The notes below the pieces were generated by a model that saw nothing but the letters and a program-made list of their open reading frames with translations, was not told the origin of the DNA and ran no database searches. DNA of 64,000 nt, from NCBI GenBank assembly GCA_028532985.1, contig JANCIK010000005.1, forward strand, positions 2,300,501-2,364,500, written 5' to 3'. Of this stretch, positions 1-11,568 are shown piece after piece. Position 1 is the stretch's first letter. Each line of letters begins with the position of its first letter. Made by a program: the position numbers and the translations under genes. This DNA comes from Stropharia rugosoannulata. Its lineage: Eukaryota > Basidiomycota > Agaricomycetes > Agaricales > Strophariaceae.

Positions 1-383
1 CGGCTCCCGGTGTCGTAATCACCGGAGCAACAGACGGCAAGGCACTCATATGGGATCTTACGACAATGCGACAGAGGACGCTACTACAGCACGATGTAAG
101 CCCTTGTTTAATTTACTTCGTAAATCAAGTTGTTGACCAGGTTCAGGACGCGGTTACTGCCCTTGTTCCTCACCCCGCTCCCCAGGCTCATATTGTTGTA
201 TCGGCTTCTGCCGATAGAACTTTGCGAACATGGGATGCACGCGATGGCAAGCTTCTTCGCACAAATACGGGGCACAGAGGTCCTGTGCTCGCCGCTTCGT
301 TAGGACTGGAAGGGTCTGTTATTGTCAGTGGAGGCGATGATGGCATGTGCATGGTATTCACTACAGAAAATGAGGAAGAGTAG
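1..383 (+). CDS. WD40-repeat protein, 3' end only
   Basis: The gene is cut by the left edge of the window. The visible part reads from base 3 to about 95, crosses an intron (about 96-146, GTAAGC donor, TTCAG acceptor), and continues to a TAG stop at 381-383. It contains the ends of about three WD40 blades: motifs ALIWDL, RTLRTWD and VSGGDDGMCMVF match the usual blade pattern ending in WD or a variant. The protein ends in a short acidic tail. WD40 propellers are protein-interaction platforms; nothing visible here identifies the family or complex. Confidence 0.75.
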   Translation, partial: APGVVITGATDGKALIWDLTTMRQRTLLQHDVSPCLIYFVNQVVDQVQDAVTALVPHPAPQAHIVVSASADRTLRTWDARDGKLLRTNTGHRGPVLAASLGLEGSVIVSGGDDGMCMVFTTENEEE

Positions 384-684
384 ATTGAAAAAGTGTTCAA
401 TGTATGTACCTTAAAATCATCTCGTGCTTTTGTTGCAGTGTCTCTCGGCATCAACCCTGAATAGACGAAACACGACAGCTCAAACATGATTCTGGATTTT
501 ATATGTGTCATTAATGCAAACGTTTACCCTTGCCCTGGGACAGCTCAGTGATATCAACGTTGAATATAACAACTTCCTGTGTTCTATCCTATTTTTCACG
601 ATTACTTGCTACCAGTGTGACAACGCACCACTAAATACGTCCAAATGCAGAAGAACCGCTGGCCCTCTCGCTAGATATACAAGC

Positions 685-2092
685 TTAATCAGTAATATTA
701 TCTGGGCCTATTTCTACACAAAAATAGGTTTGGCGACAGAACCAAACGTCAAAAAAATCCTATATAGCTTCCAAGATCAGCACTTTGAAATCTCAAATCA
801 AAAACTTGAACCTTACACTTGTTGTGCCGAATGTCAGTGCCGCAATGCAAGGTACTGACCATACTATGAGATTCTTTGAACTTCTGTACTTTTCTAAAAG
901 CTTACAAGTGCCTAGGATGATCTCCACCGTCGAGTCAGTGTTTTTGCCAGAAAACGCCGTGGGAAAATAATCCAATGCTGAGACGCTAACATTTCCTAAT
1001 CAGGTTACTGGGTTCCTTTTTGGGAAATTATAGGACAAACTAACGACACAACCACCAGAGCCCATACAGTAAAGCAGGCCATGCGAATGACAACGCTTCG
1101 AGATACTACAAGAACTCTATTCGGGCGCAGTATAAGTCTCAAAATAAGTCCTGACGAAGTCCCGGCTGAATGAGAAAAAAATCGAATATATGTTGGTAAC
1201 TATAAATACCTTCGGAAATGCATACTGCTACCATAGCAGTAACTATGAGACTTGAAGTGAGATGGGGGCTGTGTTTTTACATAATGAGTGATATCTAAGA
1301 GCACTAATGGTATGTTTCTTACAGGATGTTTATCTCTAAATGACAGTACATGCGCGTGGGGTCTCTTCGAACTTTTTCCGGATGTTTCAGGCCCATCTGT
1401 ACGTGTGCATATCTCAGAGCTGAGTTACTACAGAACCAACTCTAAAGAATTTATATACTTACAGCTACTGCCATGAGTAGAATGACGATTGCAGGGATAA
1501 CAGGCATGATATAAAGCTAAGTAAAGCACCGAGATTAGCTCGATTCAATGCAGTGAATAGAAATTCATAAAACAGTGACTTGCCCAGAATATGTATGATT
1601 TCCTGGACTCGGCGCTATTTGGGAAGGAAATTCTGAGCATTTTCCAGTATGTCTGTCTGGATAGTGAGTTTTACGGTTTGCATGTAGATTGAATTATGTT
1701 TGACCTGAAAAAGATATGCCACCGCAAAACACGCAGAGCTGACATATTAATCAATACTCTAATATGTTAAACAGAATATGCACAACAAACAAGACAGGAG
1801 TCGAGTATATCATGGCTGCTTGAGCAAAACAAAGAGCGTGTGGGGGCGATTTATCGTTCTGGTTTCCTAGTAGAATAAGCATAGAGAAGCTGTATGACAC
1901 CCATCCAGCGACTTCCATGATCCACAAGGGTGTCCTTTTCACCCTCGTAGATAGAATGACTGTGAAGAGAATAATACAAAGAAGTATGAAGCCTAAGCCC
2001 CAAAGAGTGTCGTAGATGATTATGAAATAGGTATTATTCATGATGCCTGTGAAGTCATAGTTTAGCAAAACAGAACATTGTCCATTGCTCAC
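685..2092 (-). CDS. Seven-helix membrane protein, copy A (uncharacterised Agaricomycete family)
   Basis: The first long exon (about 1751-2092) gives two strong hydrophobic helices around a conserved VKRTPLW loop and an ALCFAQAAMIYSTPVL helix. Short exons follow. The block near 1010-1160 reads GLILRLILR, then VVIRMACFTVW, and the exon near 870-980 reads WSVPCIAALTFGTTS. The last exon reads DFFDVWF and stops at 685-687. A 43-base intron (GTAAGC...ATAG) joins the GT and LWSVPC parts. This layout matches a large mushroom family of predicted 7-TM proteins with a C-terminal FGTxxD motif and no established function. The protein is probably a receptor-like membrane protein. The start is uncertain: 2092 is the first ATG in frame, but an upstream exon near 2140-2250 could also splice in at the same acceptor used by copy B. 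Confidence 0.65.
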
Positions 2093-2718
2093 GTAGTAGT
2101 AGTCTGTTTATTTTTTGTGGGAGTTCATACCTTCAACTTCAAGACGTGTCGCTGAGCTCACGGCCTCCCGGGAAACGAAAGTGGCAAAAATCAGGAGGCC
2201 TGCAGCCTCTTCTGCTTGAAAGTTCAAGTGTTGTCTCCAGAGCAGATACGTGCACGGTGTAGACAAATCGCAATGCAAGGAGGGTATTTCAAAAGAAAGG
2301 AGTCTGAAAGAAAAGAGTGCTTTGTTTGAAGCGTAGTTAGTATCACACCCGGTGCCCTCTTATACCAAAACAATTCTGCGGTGTACACATATTGGGTACA
2401 AGGTTTGCTTTCAAATCATGCTCAGTTGTAATCTTCAAACTGCTAGTTACAATCTATGCAGAGTTTTGAAATTTGATCGATGGACCTGATAGAACAACAC
2501 AGCGCGGCCACGTCGTTTGGAAACAATCATCAATATTGTCTCGAAGTAGACAAAACAGACGTGGAACGCTTGAGCATGCTTCGATATCTTGTGTACGCCA
2601 GAGGCGTGTATCTGCTCTTTCATATGATATTTTTTTCAATAAATTGTTGCTACCAGCGCGACATGGTAATTTTACTACTATTTTCAGGAGAACAGTGGCT
2701 GACGTCGGGTATCTAATC

Positions 2719-4218
2719 CTAATCAATAAGAACTTCGGTACCTTGTTGAATACTAAAACTGACACGTTTTCTGCGTCTGAGCCAAACGTCGAAGAAATCC
2801 TAGTGTGCAAGATTTAGTCACTTTTACAAAATCATATAACAAAATTTAGCCTTACCCGTGTTGTACCAAATGCCAATGCAGCAATGCAAGGCGCTAACCA
2901 CACTGTCAGGGAAACCTTTTGGTTAATTACACAAAGATCGTAGCTCACTGGTGCCTTGGATGATTTCTACCTTCGAGTGGTCAACAATGACTGACGTCGC
3001 GGGAAAGTATTGCAGGGCCGAAATCCTTATTTCCCAATGAGGTTACTCGCTTTCCTATTCGGCAAGTAGTAGGAAAACTAACCCTACAATCACCAGAACG
3101 CATACGGTAAAGGATGCCATGCGAATGACGACGCTTCGAGAGACTCCATATACTCCATTAGTGCGCAGTATCAGTCTCAAAATAAGTCCTGACAAATAAA
3201 TGGTTGAGAAAGGTTTTAATAAATGGTGACAATGACAAATATTACAGAGACAGACCTTCGCAAATACATATTGCCAGCATTGCAACAATGACAAGACTTG
3301 CAGAGAGCTCGCCGCTATTCCTTTGATGAGTTAGGTCTAGGAGCACTACTGACTTGTTCCTTACATGACGCCGAAGGTTATATGACAGTACATTTCAGTA
3401 ACGTCCTTTTGAACCGCTTCCGGATGTTGCAGGCCTGTCTACACAATATCACATATATTTTCAAAGACGCTACACAGTAGAACATGTAAAAACTTACAAT
3501 TAATGATACAATGAGAACAACAGTTGCGGGAACGATTGGTATCATATAGAACTAGTAAGTAACGCATGTTATGGCTTTTGCTCATATTTTTTGTGGGGTG
3601 ATCAAACTCCGCAGAACTTACCCAGATATTCCATATCCTGTTAAGAGCCGTTGCATTGAACGTAGATATTCTGCAGATCTGCCAGTATGCCTGTTAATGT
3701 CATCAGTTTTACTTGCACAGTGTAGAGTTGGATTAAACGCCGTTTACCTGCAAAAGACATGCCACCACACTAAACGCAGTACTGATAATGTATCAGTAAG
3801 TATCCTTCTATGTTGATCCAAGTAGTATACATATCACGCACAAGACAGGAGTTAAATAAATCATAGCCGCTTGGGCGAGGCAAAGAGCGTATGGAGGCGA
3901 CTTATTGTTCTGCTCTCCTAATAAAATAAGCATCGACAAGCTGTATGTCACCCATCCAGCTACTCCAGTAATCCACAAGGGTGTTCTTTTTACCCTCGGC
4001 GATAAAAGGACGGTCAAAAAAATGATAGAAAGAAGAACGAAGCCTGAAGCCCAAAGAACGTCGTATATGATAATGAATTGAATATTCGGCGTTGGACCTG
4101 CAAGTTTGTAGTGCAGCAAAACTTACTTAGTTGACATGTACTAGTTAATTTCTTGAAAATTCTCACCTTGACCTGGGACGGAATCCATTTCCTCTTCAGA
4201 TACCACGGTAGAGTCCAT
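2719..4218 (-). CDS. Seven-helix membrane protein, copy B (tandem paralogue of copy A)
   Basis: Exon 1 starts at 4218 and encodes a short acidic N-terminus (MDSTVVSEEEMDSVPGQG). It splices into the exon at about 3808-4100 that carries the VKRTPLW loop and the ALCLAQAAMIYLTPVL helix. Later exons give GLILRLILR, VVIRMASFTV and WLAPCIAALAFGTTR, and the last exon reads DFFDVWLRRRKR and stops at 2719-2721. Exon order, intron positions and the 3' flank match copy A along its length, so the pair is a tandem duplication with a period of about 2 kb. An apparent frame break near 2930 disappears if a 46-base intron (GTGAGC...GACAG) is removed, so the gene looks intact. Function unknown; a receptor-like 7-TM role is inference only. 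Confidence 0.7.
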
Positions 4219-5119
4219 TTCAGGGGACTTGACCTTGTCTTAAGGTTCTACAGTTGTCTCTGGAAGGTCCACGTTAGAAAGTCCAGACCGATAAGAGAAT
4301 TTGAAATGAGGGGGATGAGAAACAAAGTGCTGTGGAAGTTTATTCAGTATCCACCTCTGGGCTTCTTTGTATATGAATGTATTTGATGAAAAGATATCTA
4401 AAACAGAGCTATTCCGAGCACTTGCATCAACGATCGTTGAACGTTTGAACGTTGAACGACAATGAAAGGTAAACATAGAACTTTGACATTGCCATGTCAT
4501 TTATCAGCATTCAATTCTCCCCATAGATGATGAAACTTAGCAATTATGATTATCATATAAAGCTTTGTTCTCAATAAGTGTATATTGCGTCCAACTCTCA
4601 TCAGGAAGGACACTATTGAGATTGTTGGTGGAAGGAATCGAGTTATTCGCGCTGAGGTGTGCGTAGTGCTCGAAAGCCCTCGGAATCGAGCAGAGTGTTT
4701 TCGAGCGCAGGGAGTGAACTAGTGACGCGCTGCTGCTGTCGCGGACGGATAACGCCGAAAGAATTCCCTTTTGAACCTGTGGTCATCACCAGAAACTGTA
4801 TGAGGAATGAAAGAGTTGACAGAGTCCAAATAAACAATGGAAAATAATATCATGACAAAGAGTAGGTCCTGCTGTGATCTAGGACCACTGGCCCTCAGCT
4901 ATATTCTACACTGATGCAGGATCTCTCCTCATAGCAACAAACATGATTGAACAAGGTTGGCAAACAGCTTTTCGTAATGAGGCTTCAATTCATCATGGGA
5001 AGTCACTTCATGAAGCCCGGGAGGATTCAATTATTGTTATATTCAGTGCTTAATACTTTAAAGTCATGGCATCGAGACAAAGGGTGCTTCACCCTTCTTT
5101 TTTCTTGGAACCCACACCT
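4219..5119. other. Intergenic, no gene recognised
   Basis: This is the spacer between copies B and C of the 7-TM cluster. It holds only short unsupported reading frames (for example 4643-4837) with no family resemblance or consistent splice structure. The 900 bases contain no repeat that I can see. Confidence 0.5.
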
Positions 5120-6437
5120 TTACAATATCCTACGTCTACAGGTCAACCTCTGCTAACAAGTAAACGAGGCCTTTATCTCACCTTTTGTGTACCATAAATT
5201 AGGCCAGCACAACATGGTACTGAGAGACTTTTCAGAAATCAAGTCTTTTCCCACCGTTAATCTTTACTTACGCGTTGCCTGTATGACACTGATGACCCCA
5301 TTGTTGACGGACACATATTGAAGAAATGATACGCTAAACATCAATTTAGTTTATACCTATTAGGTGTATTATACAATACACTCACGAAAATGAAATAATT
5401 GCACAAACAGTAAATGCTCCAACCCGGATAACGTCTTCGACAGGTACAGAATCTCGTGGATTTTCTATCAGTTCAGATTTGTAAATCTCTTTCACGTCTC
5501 GCGTTCGTCGGCGATACGTTATGAATATCAGCCCTGGGTAAAGTGCTCGTCAAAATTTGGCGTTATAGACGCTCTGGCAGGGCCCACCTTCGAGAACTAG
5601 CACTAGTAGAAGAGCAAACATAATGAATGCTCCAGTGATTTGACGCCTGTTTGTTTTAGTTTAACGGTATTAGAACACAATAGATTTGACTCACGGTCTC
5701 CAAGACTTAAAATTGCAGTACAAGCCTGATTGGTCTCTATGGGCACTATTGGGATTTACGGCTTCCGCCTAACTTCTGATCAGGATAACATCGGAGGGAC
5801 ACGTCGACGAATAGGCGCACAATAAAGATACCAAGAATAAGGAATATTGATATGGCGCAAGGTATGACATAAAACTAAGGAAGTCGACGTTAACATGGTG
5901 GTGAGGCATAGATTTTCTGAAGGATACGCACTGTAAATACCTCCATGCTAAAGTGACCATACTTTCGCAGGCGAGAGCACGATATCTTAAGGTAAGTCTA
6001 GCACGTAAGCATAAGCATAACTAAGTGGCCCTAAGAGAGGTCGAAGTATTAAGTACCTGTAACAGAAACGAAACAGCAGAAAATGCGACCCTGTACAAGG
6101 TGAAGTCCAGTCAAATCACGAGTAACAGTCACTTGAATTTTACGTACAGGACAGGCGCCGCATATATTAACATTGCTTGAGCTAGACACACAGCGTCTGG
6201 CGGTGCAGGTCCGCTCTGACGGCCTATCAACATGATATTGCTCGCGCTGAGGAAAACCCATGATCCAACGGCCATAAACCATGTCGGCAGTCTCCGTTGC
6301 CTGATTTCTTCGCAGAGCCAAGCTGTAATAATAACGGCAAGCAAAAGGACTGGTCCCACAAAGTACAAGATGTCGTATGTGATGAGAAGTGCCTTGTTTG
6401 TATGACTTGGACTGTCATTCCAGTCGACAGCAGTAGC
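5120..6437 (-). CDS. Seven-helix membrane protein, copy C (diverged family member)
   Basis: The exon at about 6129-6437 encodes two helices, with a loop ending RRLPTWF and the helix AVCLAQAMLIYAAPVL, the same block order as copies A and B. Downstream exons carry VEDVIRVGAFTVCAI (about 5400-5470) and VPCCAGLIYGTQK (about 5180-5240). A short last exon would end at 5120-5122. Sequence similarity to A and B is clear but much lower than between them, so this is an older duplicate. No ATG lies in frame in the first long exon. A candidate start exon with ATG at 6528-6530 could splice to 6432, but this is a guess. Confidence 0.55.
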
Positions 6438-7762
6438 TATATATGCGAGATTCAGAACAGGTGATCAAAGGTAACCCGAATGAAATGTTTTCCCACCACG
6501 AGGTTGTAGTATCTTTCCAGAGATCCACATTTGCGACGGCATACGCCCGCCAGAGAGTAAGGCAGAGATGAATTGAGCCAATTTAGCTTCCAAAGAGCAA
6601 GAGGCAGGCGTCGGAGAAGACGAACTAATCAAAGGCCGTCAGTGAGCGGGAGAATGAGAAGAGACCATAGTAGGGGTGAACTTGAGGGCATTTAAGTGAT
6701 CAAATGCGAAGTGATCATCATCAACAGAGTTGATCAGACAATAATGGTGGCGGTACCTATGTTTCCAGGTCGCCCTCAACTCCTCGGCGCGATCCTCACC
6801 ATTGTTGGCCGGTTGAATGCGGATAGACACCGCTTTCTATACTCCAAGTGGTGCCCTGAGACAGTTACGAAGCAATTCGAAGACGGAATTTATCAGGGAG
6901 TGCCGATATACAGCGAAAAATAGATAAGTGTCTTGTCTATGCGTGAGATATGATGGGCGTAAAAGAGATAGGCTAGCATCAAGAAGCATGGAGTTACCTG
7001 CTAGGAGCTATAGACTACCCGATGACGGATCCCAGGAATACACATACCCATGACTAGTTGAGGTGGGGAACCACGCTTTACAGATTAGCTGTCCTTGACA
7101 TGACCAAGAAGGAAAGCCCGAAGAAACAGCACTTCAATGACCATCAGACAAATCAAGAAGCGTTGAAGAAGTAGAAAGATAGATCCGAGTTGGCCACTTC
7201 GAAAATATCATCAAATACCAGAGGAGACCTGTGCTGGAAGTAGAGACACTGCGCATGATTCGTGGGCATTCAGGACATAGCTTACGTGGTGTGGGACGTC
7301 TGGCGGCGGTGTAAAAACAGAGTGCGACGACTTGGTTACGACAAGTTGTATGAAGTTGATAGATTTTTTAGCTCCGACTAAAATTCGGTCCGCCTGGCTA
7401 CAACTTGGCTACCATCTCACTGCCTACCCACCGCCAACAATCATACACCGTGTTCTGGAACGTTTTCCATACTGCATCAAGAATGGTTTGGCTCTTTGAA
7501 AAGGCAGGTCATTGGGTTTTGCTGTACTAAAAGATTGATACATTTCTTGATACGTTCTAACTGGTGGTACAATAAGTAGTTGATCATGAAGCAAGAAGAC
7601 ATTGTGGAATCGGTAAATGATGAAACTTTTGGCTGGTAATTATCGTCCTTTGCTTCTCAAATGATAGTAAGTCGATCGGGATTGACCAAAACTGATTATA
7701 ATTCGTCACGATCTGCCTTGACCTGCCGGGCGAAATGTATCAGCGACACTGTCAACGACTGA
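6438..7762. other. Intergenic, no gene recognised
   Basis: About 1.3 kb without a supported gene. Short frames on both strands (such as 6639-6830 and 6696-6923) overlap each other and lack recognisable domains. The stretch may contain the upstream exon and promoter of copy C. Confidence 0.45.
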
Positions 7763-8489
7763 TCACAATACATTGATTCTCACATCCAACTCGCTCATTG
7801 TGCGAATCTTTGCTTCCCTTATGGCTTTTTCAACAACGTTAGGACCCCAGTCATCTTCAACGACCTTGCCATGCGACACAATTACCTTTTCTTTAGCATC
7901 GCGAAGTGGGCCAGTCACTTCGTCTCGCGAATAATGCGCCGTGGTTGACTCCTCTCCATCGGTTTCGCGTCGCTTGGTGCGCATAAATTCTACAGTTGTA
8001 GATTGGAGTGATTCAGGATTGCCCTCGGCTTTATCTGCCTACAAGGAATCTTAGCGAAACCCTACTCAGATTCATAACAAGAACATTACCTTCACATTCG
8101 CCTCTGAAGCACTAGCAAGTACTTCATTCCAGCCTGGCGCGTGCTTATGGATGGTGTCCTTGTTTTTGCCTCCAAGATTCCTGGCCTTCTCACGTTCCAA
8201 GACCTACAACGGATCTCACCGTTAGTCTCGATACTGCAGATAGTGATAAACTCCTGTCAACCTCAGGATCATTCTCGTGCATAGAGCTGATAAGTCGGAT
8301 TAGCACGTTGTTGTCAACTTTTGATAAAATGAAACCTAGTGTAGAGTCTGTCTACGATGAGACCTCACACCGCGGTCAGACTAAAACAGAGAACACCAAC
8401 CTGGTACTCTGGTACCGCGCGCTTGCAACGCTAGAAGCAACAAGACGGCGGAAGGAGGATACAATAGCAGGGCGTGCAACGGTGTACAT
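7763..8489 (-). CDS. Small conserved fungal protein, probably mitochondrial
   Basis: Four exons (8401-8489, 8262-8286, 8090-8203, 7763-8038) join in frame to 167 residues. The second exon is only 25 bases. The N-terminus is rich in Arg, Ser and Ala with no acidic residue in the first 25 (it begins MYTVARPAIVSSFRRLV), which is a good mitochondrial targeting sequence. The middle carries VLEREKARNL and HAPGWNEVLASASEANVKAD, a motif pair I associate with short fungal proteins of unknown function. The C-terminal third is charged and probably helical. It shows no enzyme motif. Start and splice sites were chosen because they restore this conserved block without a break. The mitochondrial location is inference from composition. 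Confidence 0.7.
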
Positions 8490-9167
8490 GATGGATGTCT
8501 GTGAGGAAGGTACTTAACAGCGTCTCGCGAAATATGGTCTCAGGTGAAGCCTGACGTCATAATTGGATCAGACCATGAATTTCCCACAGTGACGTATACA
8601 GCACCAGTGGTACTAACTAGTAACTATGTACATCGTTATCTTGTTGGTATGTGGAATAAAACATACAGTATGCGAAAAGGGAAATAACAGAAGCATATTT
8701 GCCGCCAAATAACATCATGACTGTCGCATATATTCTCAGCCTAGACATAAAAACACACGACTTTTTGGTGGGACGCCCTTTACAGGTATGATACTGCTTG
8801 GATACTGCTTTCGTCAGAGTGCTTGCACCTGTATGAATTCTCGACCAGCGCCTTATCGTCTTCACTGACGTGATATGCTATATTCGAAGAAAATGCATAC
8901 CTTGTGGTGGGCAACTCAACAAAAGTGTAACATGGGCTAATACGGTAAATTCTTCCATATGGGGAAAGACCATGGCACCAGAAATGACGCTTTCAATTTT
9001 ATTCTTTCGATGACGTACGTAGAAAGCGCCAACATTGAGGAAAATGCTTAAACCGTAGGGACAGCCGGGTTCATTGCAGATGCTTCATTATAAATAAAAG
9101 GCTCATTAACATATTATCCTGCATGTTGCCCCTGTCGCAATGTAATACATGCAAGCTTACTTCTAAT
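8490..9167. other. Intergenic, no gene recognised
   Basis: About 680 bases between the small mitochondrial protein gene and the 3' end of CCT5. It contains the promoter side of the former and the terminator side of the latter. The 82-codon frame at 8617-8865 has no family features and is probably chance. Confidence 0.45.
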
Positions 9168-11382
9168 TTAATCGTCTGATTGGCCGGCCGTGATGACGTC
9201 GTCTACAAACAGAAAAGTTAGCTTATATTGACTGATTTGTGGAAATAAATTCACCAATCTTTAGCACTTGACGAACAAGCTGTAAAGAAATATTACATCA
9301 ACAGGATGCCACGCAAACCAAGAGAAAAAACTCACCTGGGTGGCAAGGAGGTACTGCTGTCGTTTGGAAATAAGAGGATCGTAGACAAATTGTTCTTTCA
9401 TGTCTAAGGGCGAGTAGGTTAATACTAAGTTGCATGTGAAATAAGGTCGACGCACCATTATTCCCATGCCCATTACAGTCGATACCGAGACGTGCGTTCT
9501 TCTCCAGAACTTGCCGGCTGCGCACCTCAGTCAGCGTCTCGATGGGAGACAAGCCACTATTTTCTGCCAATGCAAGAGGAATTGAATCCAAGGCGGAGGA
9601 GAAAGCGCGCATAGCATATTGTTCAATTGTTGGGATCTAGCAAGCTGTTATGGGGGAGATGCTAGACAGCCCATGAGAACAACTCACTTCGTCAGCCGCC
9701 TTTCCAACGGCAATCGAACAGCTAATGTCGGCGGAACCACCACCATACACTACTCGGTTATCGACAACCAGATTGCGCACGACGCAGATGGCATCGTGTA
9801 ATGCGCGTTTTGCTTCGTCGATGATCTGCAGTCCCGAATAGTGATGAACTAAGTAACACTAACATGAAAATGCTAACATACCATTTTGTTGCTTCCACGG
9901 ATAAAAACAGTGACAGCCCGGGTATTGGCGCACTCCTCGATGACAAGCATCTTGTCGCGTGTTGTACCGAAGGATACTTCACGCACAACACCTGCGTGGC
10001 CCAGTTTGGCTTCTGCCAGGTCTTCAAACCGAGGGACAATCCGTCCTTGGGTAGCAATTGCTATCAGCTACGGCAATACCATCAGCAACCTCGTAGGGAG
10101 TAAAGGCTTTGAAACTTACTTCGATTTCTGGGCCGCCCACCCACCGCACGGCAGGAAGATCATTTTGCATCAGCAGATGGTTAGCCTCATCATCGAAGCC
10201 CCACTGGCAGATAACAAGGTTAGCGCCGGTATCCTTGACGCGCTTGATCATGTCTGCGAATTTTTCCTTTTCGTAATCCCTTAGCTTCTTGTATTCTTCT
10301 ACACTAGTGATATCGAGCTTATGCTTAGTCTTGGGACGGGGAGGTTCGAAGGGGCATGTGAGGATAGCAAGGCGGGCGTCCTTGATGACGCGAGGCATTT
10401 GGGGATGCGACATATCTTTGTCTAGGAGCACACCACGTATGAGTTTTGTGTCTGCCAGCGACCCTCCTACCTTGCCGTCAACTTTGATAAGATCGAAGGG
10501 AACATCGCGGCGTTCAAGATCGGCAACAGCCAGCACTGCGTCAACTGCGATTTGTGCGAACTGCGTATGCTCTTTTGAAACACTGCAATTCATGATTAAT
10601 GTCCACGCGCACATAGAATCAGGAGGGGAGCATACATTTTGCTGCCCAGACTTGTTTTGGCCGTTTTGAGCAAATTTTCGGTATTCTCCAGGCTAAACTC
10701 GACGCGGTCTGAGATACTATCAAGGTGTTCGACAGCAACTGCGCAAGCGCGATCGAAACCATCGGCAATACGGATAGGATGAATGCCCCGGTCAAGCAGA
10801 GCTTCACTTTGCTCAAGAAGAGCACCCGCAAGCACTTCGATCCCATTAGACCGTACTATTACGTCTTAAGAGTCGAAGAGCGTACCAACAACGCCGGTCG
10901 TTCCATCACCGATTTCATCATCCTGACTTTTTGAGAGTTGCACGAGCAGCTTTGCGATTTGGTGCTCGACTTCCATTTGACCCAATATCGTAGCACCGTC
11001 ATTTGTCACCGTAATCTCTCCATCTGGCGATATCAGGATCTTATCGAGACCTAGGAGGCGCGAACCAGCAACGTTAAACAACGTTTCATGACAATAGAGG
11101 ACTGCGCACCTCGAGGGCCCAGTGATGTCCGGATTATGTTGGCGACAGTTCGAGCAGCGAGAATATGCGACTAATAAGAGCATAAGGTTATTGAAAAGTC
11201 AATTAGGTATCGACACACACCTTGATCGCCTCGGTGCCGTGCGTCCTTGTTTTCTTCGCTTGCTCGCGAAGGATAATAAAAGGTCTTCCATACTACAAGG
11301 ATATGAGATCAGTGAGCTTGGAGACTGCAGACATACTGACCTCATCTGTGGTGTAGACAGCCGAGTTTGGATCTATAGACAT
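9168..11382 (-). CDS. CCT5: T-complex protein 1 subunit epsilon (chaperonin CCT5)
   Basis: Twelve exons join in frame to 544 residues, close to the usual length of this subunit. The protein is one of eight subunits of the cytosolic CCT/TRiC ring, which folds actin, tubulin and other proteins using ATP. Visible family motifs are the N-terminal [30 protein letters not shown] and [12 protein letters not shown] (ATP-binding and phosphate loop, including the conserved GDGTT), then [23 protein letters not shown] (epsilon-type apical region), [34 protein letters not shown] and the C-terminal [12 protein letters not shown]. The start ATG at 11380-11382 and the stop at 9168-9170 are well supported. 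Two exons are very short (25 and 35 bases). It is transcribed away from the PP2A gene, sharing a short upstream region. Confidence 0.95.
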
Positions 11383-11568
11383 AGTCAGGGACGTTGGAGG
11401 GAGGAAGAAGACGCGTCGTTCGCGAGTTGATGATAATTCGGGACACTGGTGACTGTGACACGCGTGACCAAATCGGGGAAGAGTCCAGCATTATCACTCC
11501 ACCACCTCCAATCACAGACAATCACCATCTTTTGAATCATTTAAAACACTAGAAACCCCAGCGTACAT
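11383..11568. promoter_or_regulatory. Short bidirectional promoter region between CCT5 and PP2A
   Basis: Only 186 bases separate the start codons of the divergent CCT5 and PP2A catalytic genes. Both promoters and both 5' untranslated regions must lie here or overlap the coding starts. I see no TATA box; there are CG-rich patches such as acgcgt. Shared control is inference from spacing. Confidence 0.6.

Noticed and set aside
2850..3000. Apparent frameshift in 7-TM copy B that would make it a pseudogene
   Set aside because: A 46-base intron with GTGAGC donor and GACAG acceptor restores the frame and yields the conserved GTMWLAPCIAALAFGT block, matching a 43-base intron in copy A.
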